Positions 7,599 through 17,524 of a stretch of DNA of 32,104 nucleotides are shown here, piece after piece. This stretch comes from a virus: positions 1 to 32,104 of the IMG/VR virus record IMGVR_UViG_3300030329_004796. The stretch is one strand, 5' to 3'. Each line of letters opens with the position of its first letter. Position 1 is the first letter of the stretch. Made by a program: the position numbers and the translations under genes. Below the pieces are notes generated by a model. That model made no database searches and was not told where the DNA came from. It worked only from the letters and a program-made list of their open reading frames with translations.

Positions 7599-8551
7599 TG
7601 GTAAAACTAGGAAGATTTCAATATGTTGGCTGGGTGGCAGAAACAACAGCTGGAGATAACCCAGCAGTAGCAAATTCAGACTACCACTTGGCAGAGAATG
7701 TTCAGGTAGGGCTTGAGGGAGATGAGATAGACAGAGTGGGCAATTTAGGCTCATTAGACCAAATGGCAAAGGTAACTGGTGGGGTAATGTCCACAATCAG
7801 CTTCACGACTGAGATTAAAGGTGGTGGTGGCTCATCCACAGCTCCAGTTGATTTGCCTTTATGGAAAGCATCTGGCTTTGCGACATCCGATTCATCATAC
7901 AGTTACACAATGAGCCAAGATTCAACACCGACAGACACAGTAACAATCGTTTATTGGGCTGATGGTTTGAGATGGATATTGACTGGTTGTGTAGGAACTT
8001 GCGACTTGGTGCTTGAAGCTGGTAACATAGGTAAGATTAATTGGACTTTCACAGGTCTTATGAGAAGAATACCTGAAGATGCCACAAACCCAACACCAAG
8101 CTACAACACGACTGTTCCACCAGTCTGTCAGGCTGTTGCGACATTCACAGTTGGTTCAGAAACGGATTTCGGAATAACCAGAAGCATAACTTTGGATATG
8201 GGCAACGAAGTAACCACAAGAAGAAGTATGACTGGCTCTGATGCCAAAGCTTTCGGATACGAAGTTCCACAAATCACAAGAAGATTGGGAACTGGAACAA
8301 TGACTTTGGAGATACCATCAGTTTCAGCTTTTGACTGGAATACCAAATGGAAAGACAAAACGAAGCTTGATGTGGCTTTCGTTCTTGGAACAGCATCATA
8401 CAACAAGGTAACTTATGACTGGGATATGGTTGTAAATTCAGCTCCAACTGTTTCAGACACAGATGGATTGCTGATGTACGACATTTCCTTTGATTTGGTT
8501 ACTGATGACCTTTCAGGAAACGACAGTTTCAGCTTCACATACAACAACTAG
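7598..8551 (+). CDS. Major tail tube protein
   Basis: The 317-residue protein starts with GRFQYVGWVAETTAG, proceeds through many beta strands and Gly/Ser/Thr-rich loops and ends SFDLVTDDLSGNDSFSFTYNN, typical of phage tail tube subunits. It precedes the two frameshifted chaperone frames and the tape measure, the canonical position for the major tail protein. Its rings would form the inner tube of a non-contractile tail; no sheath gene is present. Confidence 0.8.
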   Translation: MVKLGRFQYVGWVAETTAGDNPAVANSDYHLAENVQVGLEGDEIDRVGNLGSLDQMAKVTGGVMSTISFTTEIKGGGGSSTAPVDLPLWKASGFATSDSSYSYTMSQDSTPTDTVTIVYWADGLRWILTGCVGTCDLVLEAGNIGKINWTFTGLMRRIPEDATNPTPSYNTTVPPVCQAVATFTVGSETDFGITRSITLDMGNEVTTRRSMTGSDAKAFGYEVPQITRRLGTGTMTLEIPSVSAFDWNTKWKDKTKLDVAFVLGTASYNKVTYDWDMVVNSAPTVSDTDGLLMYDISFDLVTDDLSGNDSFSFTYNN

Positions 8552-8569
8552 ATTTAAAGGGAGTAAATA

Positions 8570-8953
8570 ATGGGTAAAGGACTAAAGCTGTTAGATTTAA
8601 CAGCGAGAAGCGAACATACTAGCAAATTGGAGAAAGGCAAGGACAAGACAAAGTTCTTTGTTGGCTCTTTGACATCAAGGCAGATGTTCAAGATAATGGC
8701 AAAGTACGGAAATGACTTGGCTGATGTCAATTCAATGGCTGATTGTGCCATTCAATTCGTAAGGTATGGATTAAAGGATGTAGAGGGAGAGTTGGGAATT
8801 GGTTTCAAGCTTACAGATGACACAAGGCTGGGATGGAAGAACAAGGCAGTAGCAGATGACTATCTGGATGCCTTGCCATTAGACCTAATCACAGAGATTG
8901 CTGAATGGGTTACCAGTATGTCAAAGGTGGGCAAAGACCAAAAAAAAGCCTAG
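8570..8953 (+). CDS. Tail assembly chaperone, short form (G-like)
   Basis: The 127-residue product starts at an ATG preceded by GGGAGT. It is helical and ends in a run KDQKKA. It lies between tail tube and tape measure and ends in an A-rich slippery sequence, exactly as lambda G does. These proteins bind the tape measure and recruit tail tube subunits and do not remain in the virion. A -1 frameshift extends it into the 8570-9288 form. Confidence 0.85.
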   Translation: MGKGLKLLDLTARSEHTSKLEKGKDKTKFFVGSLTSRQMFKIMAKYGNDLADVNSMADCAIQFVRYGLKDVEGELGIGFKLTDDTRLGWKNKAVADDYLDALPLDLITEIAEWVTSMSKVGKDQKKA

Positions 8954-9288
8954 AGCTTGTTCTGTATGGGCAAGAACTGGGGTTTGATTGCGAATCTTGT
9001 AGAGAGTTAAACCTTTGCGAGGGCAGAGGTTGTATCAAAGGCAAGAGAGCATCAGCTCCATATTTGTATGGGAGAGAGAGGATATGGGAATGCCCTCTTA
9101 CTTTCTACAATGAAGAAGTAGGACAAGCTTTTGCTCTTTACGGAGCTTACCAAAAAGGGTTCTTGCCAGACAAAGGCTCTTTTTTAGACCAATCCTCAAG
9201 ATTCATAGAGTATATGGAATTTATTGGTTCAGTTCAAAGGGAAAAAGAGAACGACAAACTTGAGCAAATGAAAAGGAAAAACAAATAA
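8570..9288 (+). CDS. Tail assembly chaperone, frameshifted long form (GT-like)
   Basis: Reading shifts by -1 at A AAA AAA G (8941-8948). The zero frame CAA AAA AAA GCC then continues as AGC CTA GAG and stays open to 9288, giving about 239 residues. The second frame contains CESCRELNLCEGRGC, four cysteines spaced as in a small zinc-binding knuckle, then a charged C-terminus. A possible independent ATG exists in the second frame at 8905, but it lies deep inside the first gene, so frameshifting is far more likely. The stop overlaps the tape-measure start (TAATG). Confidence 0.85.
8941..8948 (+). promoter_or_regulatory. Programmed -1 frameshift site
   Basis: The heptamer A AAA AAA in the zero frame, followed by G, is a classic -1 slippery sequence located four codons before the stop of the short chaperone. 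Only a weak five-pair stem (GTTCT with AGAAC) is visible shortly downstream. Confidence 0.8.
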
Positions 9289-11084
9289 TGGCAACAGGAA
9301 GAACAATAGAAGTAGTAGCAAAGCTACGAGATTCAATATCCCCAACACTTACAAAAGTACAAACTAAAGTCAAGACTTTTGGAACAAAGGTTGGAGCTAC
9401 CTTTGCCACAGTCAAAAATGCCGTATTCGGACTAAAGGGAGCTTTGGTTGGAGTAGGGCTTATCCTTGTTGGTGGTGCTGTAAAGAGAGGTATTGACAGC
9501 CTTGTTGAATCATCAAGTGAATTTCAGGATGCTGTTACGGCTTTAGATGCTTCAATCAAGAGTATGGGTAGGACAACCCCAAACCTTTCAAGTGAATTGA
9601 AAAGATTGGCTGATGAGATTCAGGTTGTTACTGGTGTTTCCAATTCACAGATAATTGCTGGTCAGTCTTTCTTGGCAACATACATTGACATAGCAGACCA
9701 CCTGATGCCAAGAGTTACAAAGGTTATGGTTGATTTCGCAGCCAAGACTGGTCAGGGTGTTGTTCCAGCAGCAAATGCTATGGGTAAGGCTTCTATGGGT
9801 CTTACTGGAGAATTGTCAAGAATGGGTATTACCCTTTCTGATTTGGCAAAGGAAACAAAAGACTTTGAGCTGATACTTTCAGAGATTGAACAACAGGTTG
9901 GTGGATTGTCAGATGCTCTTGGTACGACATTCACAGGAAATGTAGGAAAAGTTACATCAGCCTTTTCTGATTTGAAAAGGGCTTATGGAGATTTACTTGT
10001 CAATTCAGACTTGGTAAACAACCTACTGGCAAGAACATCTTTCTTTTTGGCTGATTTGACAGAAAAGGCGAGAGGTTTTTCAGAAGAAGAAGTTGAAGAA
10101 AAGTTTCGTGGTTGGTTTGAAACATTACAGTCAGTTATAGATGGAATAAAAGGTTTTGTGTTGAATATACAGATGTTTTTCATAAAGGTAGGCTTGGGTA
10201 TTGAGGGAATTTTTAATGCTATATCTAGAGGTTTAAGAAGAATGGCTGAAAACCCTCTTGTCAAGAGTTTCTTTGGGGGAGATACAACTTGGCTGACAGA
10301 CTTGGCTGATGATTTGAATTCTATTGGTCAGGAATCAAGAAGCTTTTGGTTGGAGATGTCAGAGGGTGCTGTTAGTTTTGCTGGTGTCTTGGATGGAGCA
10401 TCAAGTAGTGTTCAAGAGGTATTAGATGGATGGAATCAACCAGCAAGTACCCTCAATAAAACCATAGAGGATATGGGAAACAATCTTAAAACAGTTGAAG
10501 AAACAGCGAAATCTACTGGAGAATTGAGATTTGGATTTCAGGGAACGGAATCAGCAGTTGGAGCTTTAGGTATGGGAATGCCATCAGTATTGACTGGTTC
10601 AAGTGATGTTGGAAAGGGAATCTTCAAAGATGACAACCCATTGGGATTGTTTCAAGGCAATGGCAACAAATTAAAGGAAGCACAGGTATCAGCTGGACAA
10701 CAGGCAGCCTTGATGTTCTCAACAGCCTTTGGAGATTCTTTGGCACAGCTTATGCTTGATGGGGATGGAGCTTCAACAATGGAGTTCATTGGTGCTGGTA
10801 TAGGAAACATACTTGGAGCAGAGGTTACAGAAAGCCTTACAGAATCAATGGGTGGAATTGGAGCTGGTGTTGTGGGTGGATTGGTAAGTGGTCTTATAGG
10901 AAGATTGTTCAGGAAAAACAGGACAAAAGAGATTGACAAGCCGATTCCAGTAAAGGTAGTGAATTGGGGAGATATGACTGGACAGCTTCTGAAAGCTGGA
11001 GCAAGAAGAAATGTATCTCCAATGATAACAACAGGTGGTAATATTATGATGAGTTCAAACTTTGGTAGGGAAGCAAGAATCTAA
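9288..11084 (+). CDS. Tail tape measure protein
   Basis: At 598 residues it is short for this class and predicts a short tail (roughly 90 nm at 1.5 angstrom per residue, an estimate). The N-terminus (TIEVVAKLRDSISPTLTKVQTKV) is the usual opening of lambda H-like tape measures. A hydrophobic segment at about residues 45-67 (GALVGVGLILVGGAV) and a second Gly-rich hydrophobic stretch near residues 515-540 could insert into the host membrane on injection. It follows the frameshifted chaperones, as expected. It sets tail length and is ejected with the DNA. Confidence 0.9.
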   Translation: MATGRTIEVVAKLRDSISPTLTKVQTKVKTFGTKVGATFATVKNAVFGLKGALVGVGLILVGGAVKRGIDSLVESSSEFQDAVTALDASIKSMGRTTPNLSSELKRLADEIQVVTGVSNSQIIAGQSFLATYIDIADHLMPRVTKVMVDFAAKTGQGVVPAANAMGKASMGLTGELSRMGITLSDLAKETKDFELILSEIEQQVGGLSDALGTTFTGNVGKVTSAFSDLKRAYGDLLVNSDLVNNLLARTSFFLADLTEKARGFSEEEVEEKFRGWFETLQSVIDGIKGFVLNIQMFFIKVGLGIEGIFNAISRGLRRMAENPLVKSFFGGDTTWLTDLADDLNSIGQESRSFWLEMSEGAVSFAGVLDGASSSVQEVLDGWNQPASTLNKTIEDMGNNLKTVEETAKSTGELRFGFQGTESAVGALGMGMPSVLTGSSDVGKGIFKDDNPLGLFQGNGNKLKEAQVSAGQQAALMFSTAFGDSLAQLMLDGDGASTMEFIGAGIGNILGAEVTESLTESMGGIGAGVVGGLVSGLIGRLFRKNRTKEIDKPIPVKVVNWGDMTGQLLKAGARRNVSPMITTGGNIMMSSNFGREARI

Positions 11085-11491
11085 TGGCTAACGAGGGAAA
11101 GGTAAGAATAACAGATGGCTCAACAAATGTTGATTTAGAGCCAGTAACACTATTTGAGGTTGAGCATAGGGCAGATTTCTCTTATAGGGATTTGAATGGG
11201 AATGTCAGGGCAAGGGATGTATCCACAAATGGGAAGATAAGGACATTGAATCTGGAGATTCCCATTGGTGGAATCACAAGGACACAATGGACACAGCTCA
11301 ATACTTGGATGACAGGTGGAACACAGGTTAAGGTACAGGATTATGCGACAGGCTCAACCTATGCCTATGATTCAAGCACCTATTTCTGGGGAAGAATATC
11401 CAATCTTGATTCTGGAGCATATTCAGAAGCCAAGATGACAGAGCCACCATATTCTGTTGTTATTGATGTGGACAGATTTGCGACAAGCTGA
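11084..11491 (+). CDS. Minor tail protein, 135 residues (possible distal tail protein)
   Basis: A beta-rich protein with motifs EVEHRADFSYRDLNG and PPYSVVIDVDRF, coupled to both neighbours by TAATG or close spacing. Directly after the tape measure one expects a distal tail (Dit-like) or adaptor protein; length is short for Dit, so a tail-tip adaptor is also possible. No family hallmark is recognised. Confidence 0.55.
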   Translation: MANEGKVRITDGSTNVDLEPVTLFEVEHRADFSYRDLNGNVRARDVSTNGKIRTLNLEIPIGGITRTQWTQLNTWMTGGTQVKVQDYATGSTYAYDSSTYFWGRISNLDSGAYSEAKMTEPPYSVVIDVDRFATS

Positions 11492-14400
11492 TGGCTCTAC
11501 CAACAGTAAAGGTTGCGATTTCCAATGGACACTTTCAGGAATCATTACAGAATTGGGGAGATAGGGGGACTTGGACAACAGTTGGCTCTTATTCAGCTCC
11601 ATCTACTGTCTTAACTGATGCTAATGCGAATTGGGTTGTAGATGAGTGGATTGGATACTATGTTGTTGTTGATACCAATGAATCAGACCCAACAGTAGCA
11701 GTAATCACAGACAACACAGTAAACACTTTAACAGTAACAGGAAATCATTCAGGGCTTACGGCAGGTACAGACACCTATCGCATAGCTGGTGGTGTTGTTG
11801 GAACAGCCACAGCAAGTAATAGCACAACAGTAACAATAGGCTCTATAAAGAATAAATACGGAACAACAGTTGTTCCAGAAATAAATGAATTCGTGAATAT
11901 GAAAATAGTTCCTGACAAACTTGATGGCACAGCCTACACAATAACAGCAAACAATGCCACGACTGTTACCATAGGAACAGCCATTACTGTTTCATCTACG
12001 AGCTTTGAGATAGGTAGGGGAGCATCAGCGAGTGTCTATCCTGAAGCTATAAACATATCAGCAGAGCTTAATGAGCCAAAACAGCTTGAAGCAGCAGTCA
12101 TCTATGATGTTGTTGGAACAAACAAGTTTGAACAGGAAAAAGACATTGACAACTCATTGATGTTGGGTTCTTTGGTAAGGGTTACAGAAACGACTGGAAA
12201 CAAGATTCTCTTTAAGGGTCATATCCAGACAGCTCCGACATCAATCAATAGCGAATTAAGGTCAGTTCAATTCACGGCTTATGACAAATTGGCTATATTG
12301 GACTATACAGTCATTCCAGCAACAAAAATAGCAACTGATGGAAGTTTGCCCACATTCGGCTTCACTTCATCAACACCATTAATTGAATCTGGAGCATCTG
12401 GACACGGAAGCGACAATAAGATTTACCAGACAAAAGGATTTGAGGATTACACTTTTGCTCCACAGCCTTTGGGTTATGCTGGAGCAGTAAATTCAAATGG
12501 AACTTATGCGACAAGAACATCAGGTGGTTCAACATCAGGAACGACATTAGAGCCTAGTTCTGGAACACCTTTCCTTACAGACCTTATAAAGGTTGGAGCT
12601 GTTGTGATTAACACAACAACAAAAGAGGTTACACATATTAAATCTGTTACAGACAGCAATACGATAGTTACAACAGATTCAATATGGACATCTGGAGATG
12701 AATATGTCATACTTTCAAAGAACTGGCAAGTTGGAGAGGGTATTCAATCAGATGCCGATTACAGCACAAATGCTGGGTGGCAAATGAATATCGTAACTAG
12801 GGAACTTTTGGCAGCTCCAGCAGATGATGAGGAAGCAGCAGATGCTTCAACAAGAATCTATGTTGGTAGGGGTGGTTCTGTATCAACAGCAGATGTTGGA
12901 ATTCCATTTACTGGAAGGGCTTGGGCTTTGCTTATACATAATGACTATATTGAATTCGTTCATTACAACGGATACCTTTATGATTCAGATAAAGGCAAAT
13001 ACTATCTCAATGCCTACAACACAACACCACAGACAGACAGGAACACAAGAGGTGATTTGACAAATGCTTGGTCTACAACATCATCAAGCTATGTTGGTAG
13101 GGAATGGGCAAGTGGCTCATATCTGATTGAGGTATTTCCAAACAGGTTTGGTGGAGATGCTCCAAAGGTTTACTCTGAAGCTGGAAACAACCCAGTAGAG
13201 GAAATAGGTGTTGTGGCAGCAGAGGGTGTAATAAAGATGAGTGAGGGAGATGCCAAATGGGATGGACAAACAGCCCTTTATTGTCATCAATTCTCTTATG
13301 ATGGGGATGCCAGTTCAGCTTCTCCAGACAAAGGAACAACAAATAATGCTCTTGACATCTCTGATGCTGTCAGAACGGCTGTTACAGGGCTTACAGACAC
13401 ATCAGCATCAAACGAGGACATTATATCCAAATCAAAAATGACTGGTGGAGCTGGGCTTATTTTTGACACAACAAACAGTTTGGAAACTGGAATAAAGATA
13501 AATAATCTTGAATACAAGGCTTTTGGAAATAGCTCAACCCCCATACAGCCAAAACTTCTCATAGACAAACTTTGTGAAGATTCTGGATTGCTTTTTGATT
13601 TAAGGTTTGATGACAATAATGACAAAGTCATCTTCAAGCCATTAAGTCAAAAGGCACTTGCTTCAGCAGATGTAACATTGGCAGCTGGTTCTGTAACATC
13701 CCTTACAAGAGAAAGAGATGTTTCAGATGTCTATTCAGCTATGCTTTTACAGGTTCAGACACCAGACCAAAATTACTTCTCAAGGGAGAACATTATCCAG
13801 TATGGATGTAATTTTTCAACAGCTGGAGTTCCAACATCAACAGCAGCCCAAACTGGCTTCACAAAAGGCTCTTACTCTAGTGGTTCATCAATTCCAGACT
13901 ATTTTTGGGATACGACACATTTGAGGGGAATGGGAAAAGATGTTAAGAATTGGAATTCATCAACATCTCCAAACATAACATCTCCAATCATTCATACATC
14001 AATCTGGAAAAAGGCAAGTTGGAAAACAACTGGAAGAAATCCAAATCAAAACAATAGGAACGATACTGGATTTTTTGGAATACCAAGCTTGAGTGATGAT
14101 GGCAATGAAACACCTTTACACCTAGTTACATTCTGGTTCAGGAATGGAATCACATTAGATATAGAAAAATTCAGGTTTGGAACAGCTTATGCTGGAGATT
14201 CTGGAGCAAACGGATGTACTTATAGGGTTGAGGTTTCTACCGACATAGACATAACAGACCCATTAGCATCAGACACAACTTGGCAGAGGTTCAATGACAA
14301 CTCTTTGTCTTTAACAGCCAGTTCAAAAGGCAGGGTTGGTGGCAGACATTTTGAGTTGAGCAATTGCCAAGCTAAAGATGTAAAAGGAATGAGGATAGTT

Positions 14401-15246
14401 GCCTTAGCTTCCCCTTTTGCCCAGAATGGTTATTGGGGAGAGGGTACGGAGAAATTAAGGCAGACAAATGCTGATTATGGATACAAGACTTATGGATATG
14501 GTTCAACTTGCGAAACATTTTCACAAGCTGATTCTCCAAGAGATTATGCTTCCAGAGAAGCAAGATGGAATGTAAACAGGCAAGATTCTTGGGGTTTTGA
14601 TATTGACCCAGCAGATGCCACACAGGAAAATGGTGGAATGAATCATTGGTGGAAAACAGGAACACCTTATGCCACATCAGCTTTCGTAAATGCGATAGAA
14701 GCTTCATTATGTTCTCATAGTGGAACAGCAACCCCCACAAACTCATCAGACAGGCACGCAGGTTATATCCAACTTGGAAATTTCCTTTATGACCTTGAGG
14801 TTAGGGGAGTTGGAAAGAAAGCCCTGTTTGTAAGGGTTACAAAAGACCAAACGACAAAGGATGATGTTGAGAGAAAGGCTTTTTCCCCAAGTTACAAGAA
14901 ACTTGCTTCAATGGGATATAAGACAAACCCTATTCCTTTGGAGAATTTTTCATTTAGTGAAGCACAGGGTTTGGGTCAGCAATTCCTTGATGACAAATTG
15001 AGAAGATTTCAAGCAAGGGATTATTCATTGGATGGATTATCTCCATTCGTGAATTCAAACAACTTGCCAGTTCTTGGACAGACCATTGCCATAGCTGATG
15101 ACACACAAGGCACACCAAGTGCCGTTTCCTATTCAGGAATAATGACACAATACGAGTTCACAATGGATGCCAACGGAACAAGATTTGATTTTAGATTAGA
15201 GGATTATGACACTTTCAACACAGCAAGTTATATCCAAGCGAGTTAA
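11491..15246 (+). CDS. Large tail-tip / tail hub protein
   Basis: The 1251-residue protein is the largest product. Near the N-terminus lies a module (ANWVVDEWIGYYV then ITDNTVNTLTVTG) common in phage tail and fibre proteins; a related one occurs around residues 350-410 (VGAVVINTTTKEVTHIKSV). Residues about 190-265 (ISAELNEPKQLEAAVIYDVV, LFKGHIQTAP) and the C-terminal part (LGQTIAIADD, FRLEDYD) resemble tail hub domains of the Tal/gp27 kind. It would cap the tail tube and carry the fibres. I see no lysozyme or peptidase motif. It is coupled to the upstream gene by overlap and precedes the fibre gene by two bases. Confidence 0.7.
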   Translation: MALPTVKVAISNGHFQESLQNWGDRGTWTTVGSYSAPSTVLTDANANWVVDEWIGYYVVVDTNESDPTVAVITDNTVNTLTVTGNHSGLTAGTDTYRIAGGVVGTATASNSTTVTIGSIKNKYGTTVVPEINEFVNMKIVPDKLDGTAYTITANNATTVTIGTAITVSSTSFEIGRGASASVYPEAINISAELNEPKQLEAAVIYDVVGTNKFEQEKDIDNSLMLGSLVRVTETTGNKILFKGHIQTAPTSINSELRSVQFTAYDKLAILDYTVIPATKIATDGSLPTFGFTSSTPLIESGASGHGSDNKIYQTKGFEDYTFAPQPLGYAGAVNSNGTYATRTSGGSTSGTTLEPSSGTPFLTDLIKVGAVVINTTTKEVTHIKSVTDSNTIVTTDSIWTSGDEYVILSKNWQVGEGIQSDADYSTNAGWQMNIVTRELLAAPADDEEAADASTRIYVGRGGSVSTADVGIPFTGRAWALLIHNDYIEFVHYNGYLYDSDKGKYYLNAYNTTPQTDRNTRGDLTNAWSTTSSSYVGREWASGSYLIEVFPNRFGGDAPKVYSEAGNNPVEEIGVVAAEGVIKMSEGDAKWDGQTALYCHQFSYDGDASSASPDKGTTNNALDISDAVRTAVTGLTDTSASNEDIISKSKMTGGAGLIFDTTNSLETGIKINNLEYKAFGNSSTPIQPKLLIDKLCEDSGLLFDLRFDDNNDKVIFKPLSQKALASADVTLAAGSVTSLTRERDVSDVYSAMLLQVQTPDQNYFSRENIIQYGCNFSTAGVPTSTAAQTGFTKGSYSSGSSIPDYFWDTTHLRGMGKDVKNWNSSTSPNITSPIIHTSIWKKASWKTTGRNPNQNNRNDTGFFGIPSLSDDGNETPLHLVTFWFRNGITLDIEKFRFGTAYAGDSGANGCTYRVEVSTDIDITDPLASDTTWQRFNDNSLSLTASSKGRVGGRHFELSNCQAKDVKGMRIVALASPFAQNGYWGEGTEKLRQTNADYGYKTYGYGSTCETFSQADSPRDYASREARWNVNRQDSWGFDIDPADATQENGGMNHWWKTGTPYATSAFVNAIEASLCSHSGTATPTNSSDRHAGYIQLGNFLYDLEVRGVGKKALFVRVTKDQTTKDDVERKAFSPSYKKLASMGYKTNPIPLENFSFSEAQGLGQQFLDDKLRRFQARDYSLDGLSPFVNSNNLPVLGQTIAIADDTQGTPSAVSYSGIMTQYEFTMDANGTRFDFRLEDYDTFNTASYIQAS

Positions 15247-15248
15247 TT

Positions 15249-16253
15249 ATGAGTATATTTGACAGAAAGAAACCATTAAAGACAATCAAGAAATATATAG
15301 GTAGGTTCTTTCATAAGAAAGATTCACAAAGGCTTGATTTCATTGATACGACAAGACAGCCACAAGTTATATCAACACCATCAACAACACCTACTGGAGA
15401 TGGTTGGGATGACAGCAATAATTCTGATGCTAACCTTTCTGAATCAGAGGTTGATTTCGTTATTTCAGATGCTGATGGCGACACGATAGTCAATACAGAA
15501 GAATCAGCAGATGAGGACAAGATAAGGTTTGATACTGGTGGCTCTGAAAGATTCCGAATGGAAGCGAATGACACCAATGGTGGAGCTTTGTACCTCAAAG
15601 AGGGTTCTGGCACGACAGCACCAAGCACACCAGCATCTGGAGAGGGTGTCATCTACGAGAAGAATGATGGAAAGCTCTATTTCAAGAATGATGCTGGAAC
15701 TGAAACAGATTTGACATCTGGTGGTGGTGGTGGTGGTGGAGCACCCACAGATGCCCAATATGTTACTTTGGCTACTGATGGGGATTTGTCAGCAGAAAGG
15801 GTATTGACAGCTGGTGATAGGGTTACATTGACTGATGGTGGTGCTAACTCAACAATAACAGTAGCAGCATCACAGCAAAGGGTCATAGTTTCACACACTT
15901 GGGCTTTGGGTGGTCAGGTTCAGGTTGCTAGTGGCGATACGGATTTCATTATCCCAATGACAGTCAGGGATAGGTACACAAGCTCTGGATACAACACGAC
16001 AGTCAAGGTTGTGTCTGTAATATATTCAATCAATTCAGGAACAAATGTAACTTGGAAATTACAGAAGAATGGTTCTGACTTGAGTGGTTATGGAACATCA
16101 GGTTCTCCATTGACAGCAACAGCCACACCAGCAACGACAGAAAGCACACAAACACTTGCTGACAAGGATGAGTTAGCACCTGTAGTGGTGGCAATATCAG
16201 GAACTCCGAGAAATATGTCTATAACAGTATTCTTGGAGATTACGGCAGCCTAA
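15249..16253 (+). CDS. Tail fibre protein, 334 residues
   Basis: The basic N-terminus (DRKKPLKTIKKYIGRFF) would dock to the tail tip. Residues about 90-155 carry phage fibre repeats (IRFDTGGSERFRM, GALYLKEGS, GKLYFKNDAGTE). Eight consecutive glycines at about residues 158-165 form a hinge encoded by repeated GGT. The remaining C-terminal beta-rich domain (about 170 residues) ends in STQTLADKDELAPVVVAISG and is probably the trimeric tip or a receptor-contacting domain. It is coupled to the next fibre gene by TAATG. Confidence 0.75.
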   Translation: MSIFDRKKPLKTIKKYIGRFFHKKDSQRLDFIDTTRQPQVISTPSTTPTGDGWDDSNNSDANLSESEVDFVISDADGDTIVNTEESADEDKIRFDTGGSERFRMEANDTNGGALYLKEGSGTTAPSTPASGEGVIYEKNDGKLYFKNDAGTETDLTSGGGGGGGAPTDAQYVTLATDGDLSAERVLTAGDRVTLTDGGANSTITVAASQQRVIVSHTWALGGQVQVASGDTDFIIPMTVRDRYTSSGYNTTVKVVSVIYSINSGTNVTWKLQKNGSDLSGYGTSGSPLTATATPATTESTQTLADKDELAPVVVAISGTPRNMSITVFLEITAA

Positions 16254-17128
16254 TGAGCAGTTATGGGGAATTTTACCCACCAAGCAACAATGACAACTGT
16301 ATTTTAGACACAACTTTTGCTGGGTCTGGAGCTTTGTCAGGATGGACAACCAATGTAATAAATGATATGTGGAGAGGAACGAAATTTGCCAGAACAGCAT
16401 CAGGTTACACCAATAGTGTCAGGGCTGGTGGAGATAGTGGTGTATTGAATGTTGGATATGCTTCCAATGTTGTGGTTTCAACCTTTCCACCATCAGACCC
16501 CATAACGGCAGTTGGAACAGAAATGAACCAGACATATTTGAGGTTTGACACATCATCACTTGATGATGACTTGGAGATAACTGGTGTTAAGTTGGGCTTG
16601 TATGTAACAGGTGTAAACAATGGATATAGCTTTAGTTCTCCAGCTTTGAGGATATTTGCTGGAATCACAGGTGAAAGCGACAGACCCACATTTTCATCTC
16701 CAATCAATATATCCAATGACAATGCTTGGTTTTGTGAATCAGCCTATGGATGTGGCTCTGGAAGCTGTTCCAAGAATGAGGGAGCAACTGATGTTGCTAC
16801 TTTTGCCCACAGCTCCATATCAACTGGAGCAAGAAATGAAATAACATTGACTGATGGAACAAACCTTGATGATGGAAGCTCAACAGTATATGAGGATTGG
16901 GTAAACAGGACTGGATACACATATATACTTGTTACCCACAATATGATAGCAGACACCTCAAGCTCTACAATCTGTAACAACTATGTTGGAGCTGGTGGAG
17001 ATACGATACCTGTAACTTTGGGAACTGGAGCAAAGCTGACCAATGTTTCATTTAGTGGTGGAACATCAGGAAATGCTCCATATCTTGCGATAAATCAGGG
17101 CAAATCACAGTTCCAAATGATTATATGA
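16253..17128 (+). CDS. Tail fibre or receptor-binding protein, 291 residues
   Basis: A beta-sandwich-like protein with the pattern YLRFDTSSLDDDLEITGVKLGLYV seen in DNRLRE-type carbohydrate-binding domains of surface and phage proteins. The middle holds a cysteine cluster (CESAYGCGSGSC) that may form disulfides, useful in an exposed receptor-binding tip. Position after the hub and first fibre supports a receptor-binding role; host receptor unknown. The stop overlaps the next small gene (ATGA). Confidence 0.65.
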   Translation: MSSYGEFYPPSNNDNCILDTTFAGSGALSGWTTNVINDMWRGTKFARTASGYTNSVRAGGDSGVLNVGYASNVVVSTFPPSDPITAVGTEMNQTYLRFDTSSLDDDLEITGVKLGLYVTGVNNGYSFSSPALRIFAGITGESDRPTFSSPINISNDNAWFCESAYGCGSGSCSKNEGATDVATFAHSSISTGARNEITLTDGTNLDDGSSTVYEDWVNRTGYTYILVTHNMIADTSSSTICNNYVGAGGDTIPVTLGTGAKLTNVSFSGGTSGNAPYLAINQGKSQFQMII

Positions 17129-17199
17129 AAGACAAACTTTTGATGTTTTTATGTATCCTCTTATTTGTGATGTCAATATCTTTGACATTCCCAAATTAA
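17125..17199 (+). CDS. Tiny membrane peptide, 24 residues
   Basis: Begins in an ATGA overlap with the fibre gene. The product is a lysine-containing N-terminus followed by a hydrophobic helix (LLMFLCILLFVMSISL). It resembles a minimal single-pass membrane peptide; it could assist lysis, but nothing proves it is made. Confidence 0.4.
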   Translation: MKDKLLMFLCILLFVMSISLTFPN

Positions 17200-17215
17200 A
17201 AAAAGAGAGGAACAG

Positions 17216-17524
17216 ATGATAAAAAACGATACAAACAGAAAAGGAATTATTTACTTGGCTATGAACATTATTGATGCTATGGTTACAAGTTTTGTCTTGA
17301 AGATGGGTGGTGGAGAGCTAAACCCTGTCTATAACACACTATTGAGAAATGGGTTTGGAATCTTTGAGATAAAACTTATGATACTATTGCCTTTGGTTAT
17401 GGTTTGGAATGTGATTCGTGAACAAAATTCAGAAATTGCGATTAAACTATTGGACATAGGGTTACTATTGATGAAAACATTGATGCTATTTGAACTGGTG
17501 GGTATAGCTTATATCTATATATGA
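17216..17524 (+). CDS. DUF5658-like membrane protein, 102 residues
   Basis: AGAGAGG lies six bases before the ATG. The motif NIIDAMVTSFVLKMGGGELNP matches the D-x3-T, GG-x-E-NP signature I know from DUF5658 membrane proteins. Three hydrophobic segments (about residues 10-28, 48-66, 79-101) predict a small integral membrane protein. Its neighbours are a tiny membrane peptide and a phosphoesterase. In this phage it could be a holin or an envelope modulator; both are inference. Confidence 0.65.
   Translation: MIKNDTNRKGIIYLAMNIIDAMVTSFVLKMGGGELNPVYNTLLRNGFGIFEIKLMILLPLVMVWNVIREQNSEIAIKLLDIGLLLMKTLMLFELVGIAYIYI

Noticed and set aside
8905-9288. Independent gene in the second chaperone frame
   Set aside because: Its ATG lies within the first chaperone frame without a ribosome site; the slippery site and fixed gene order indicate frameshifting.
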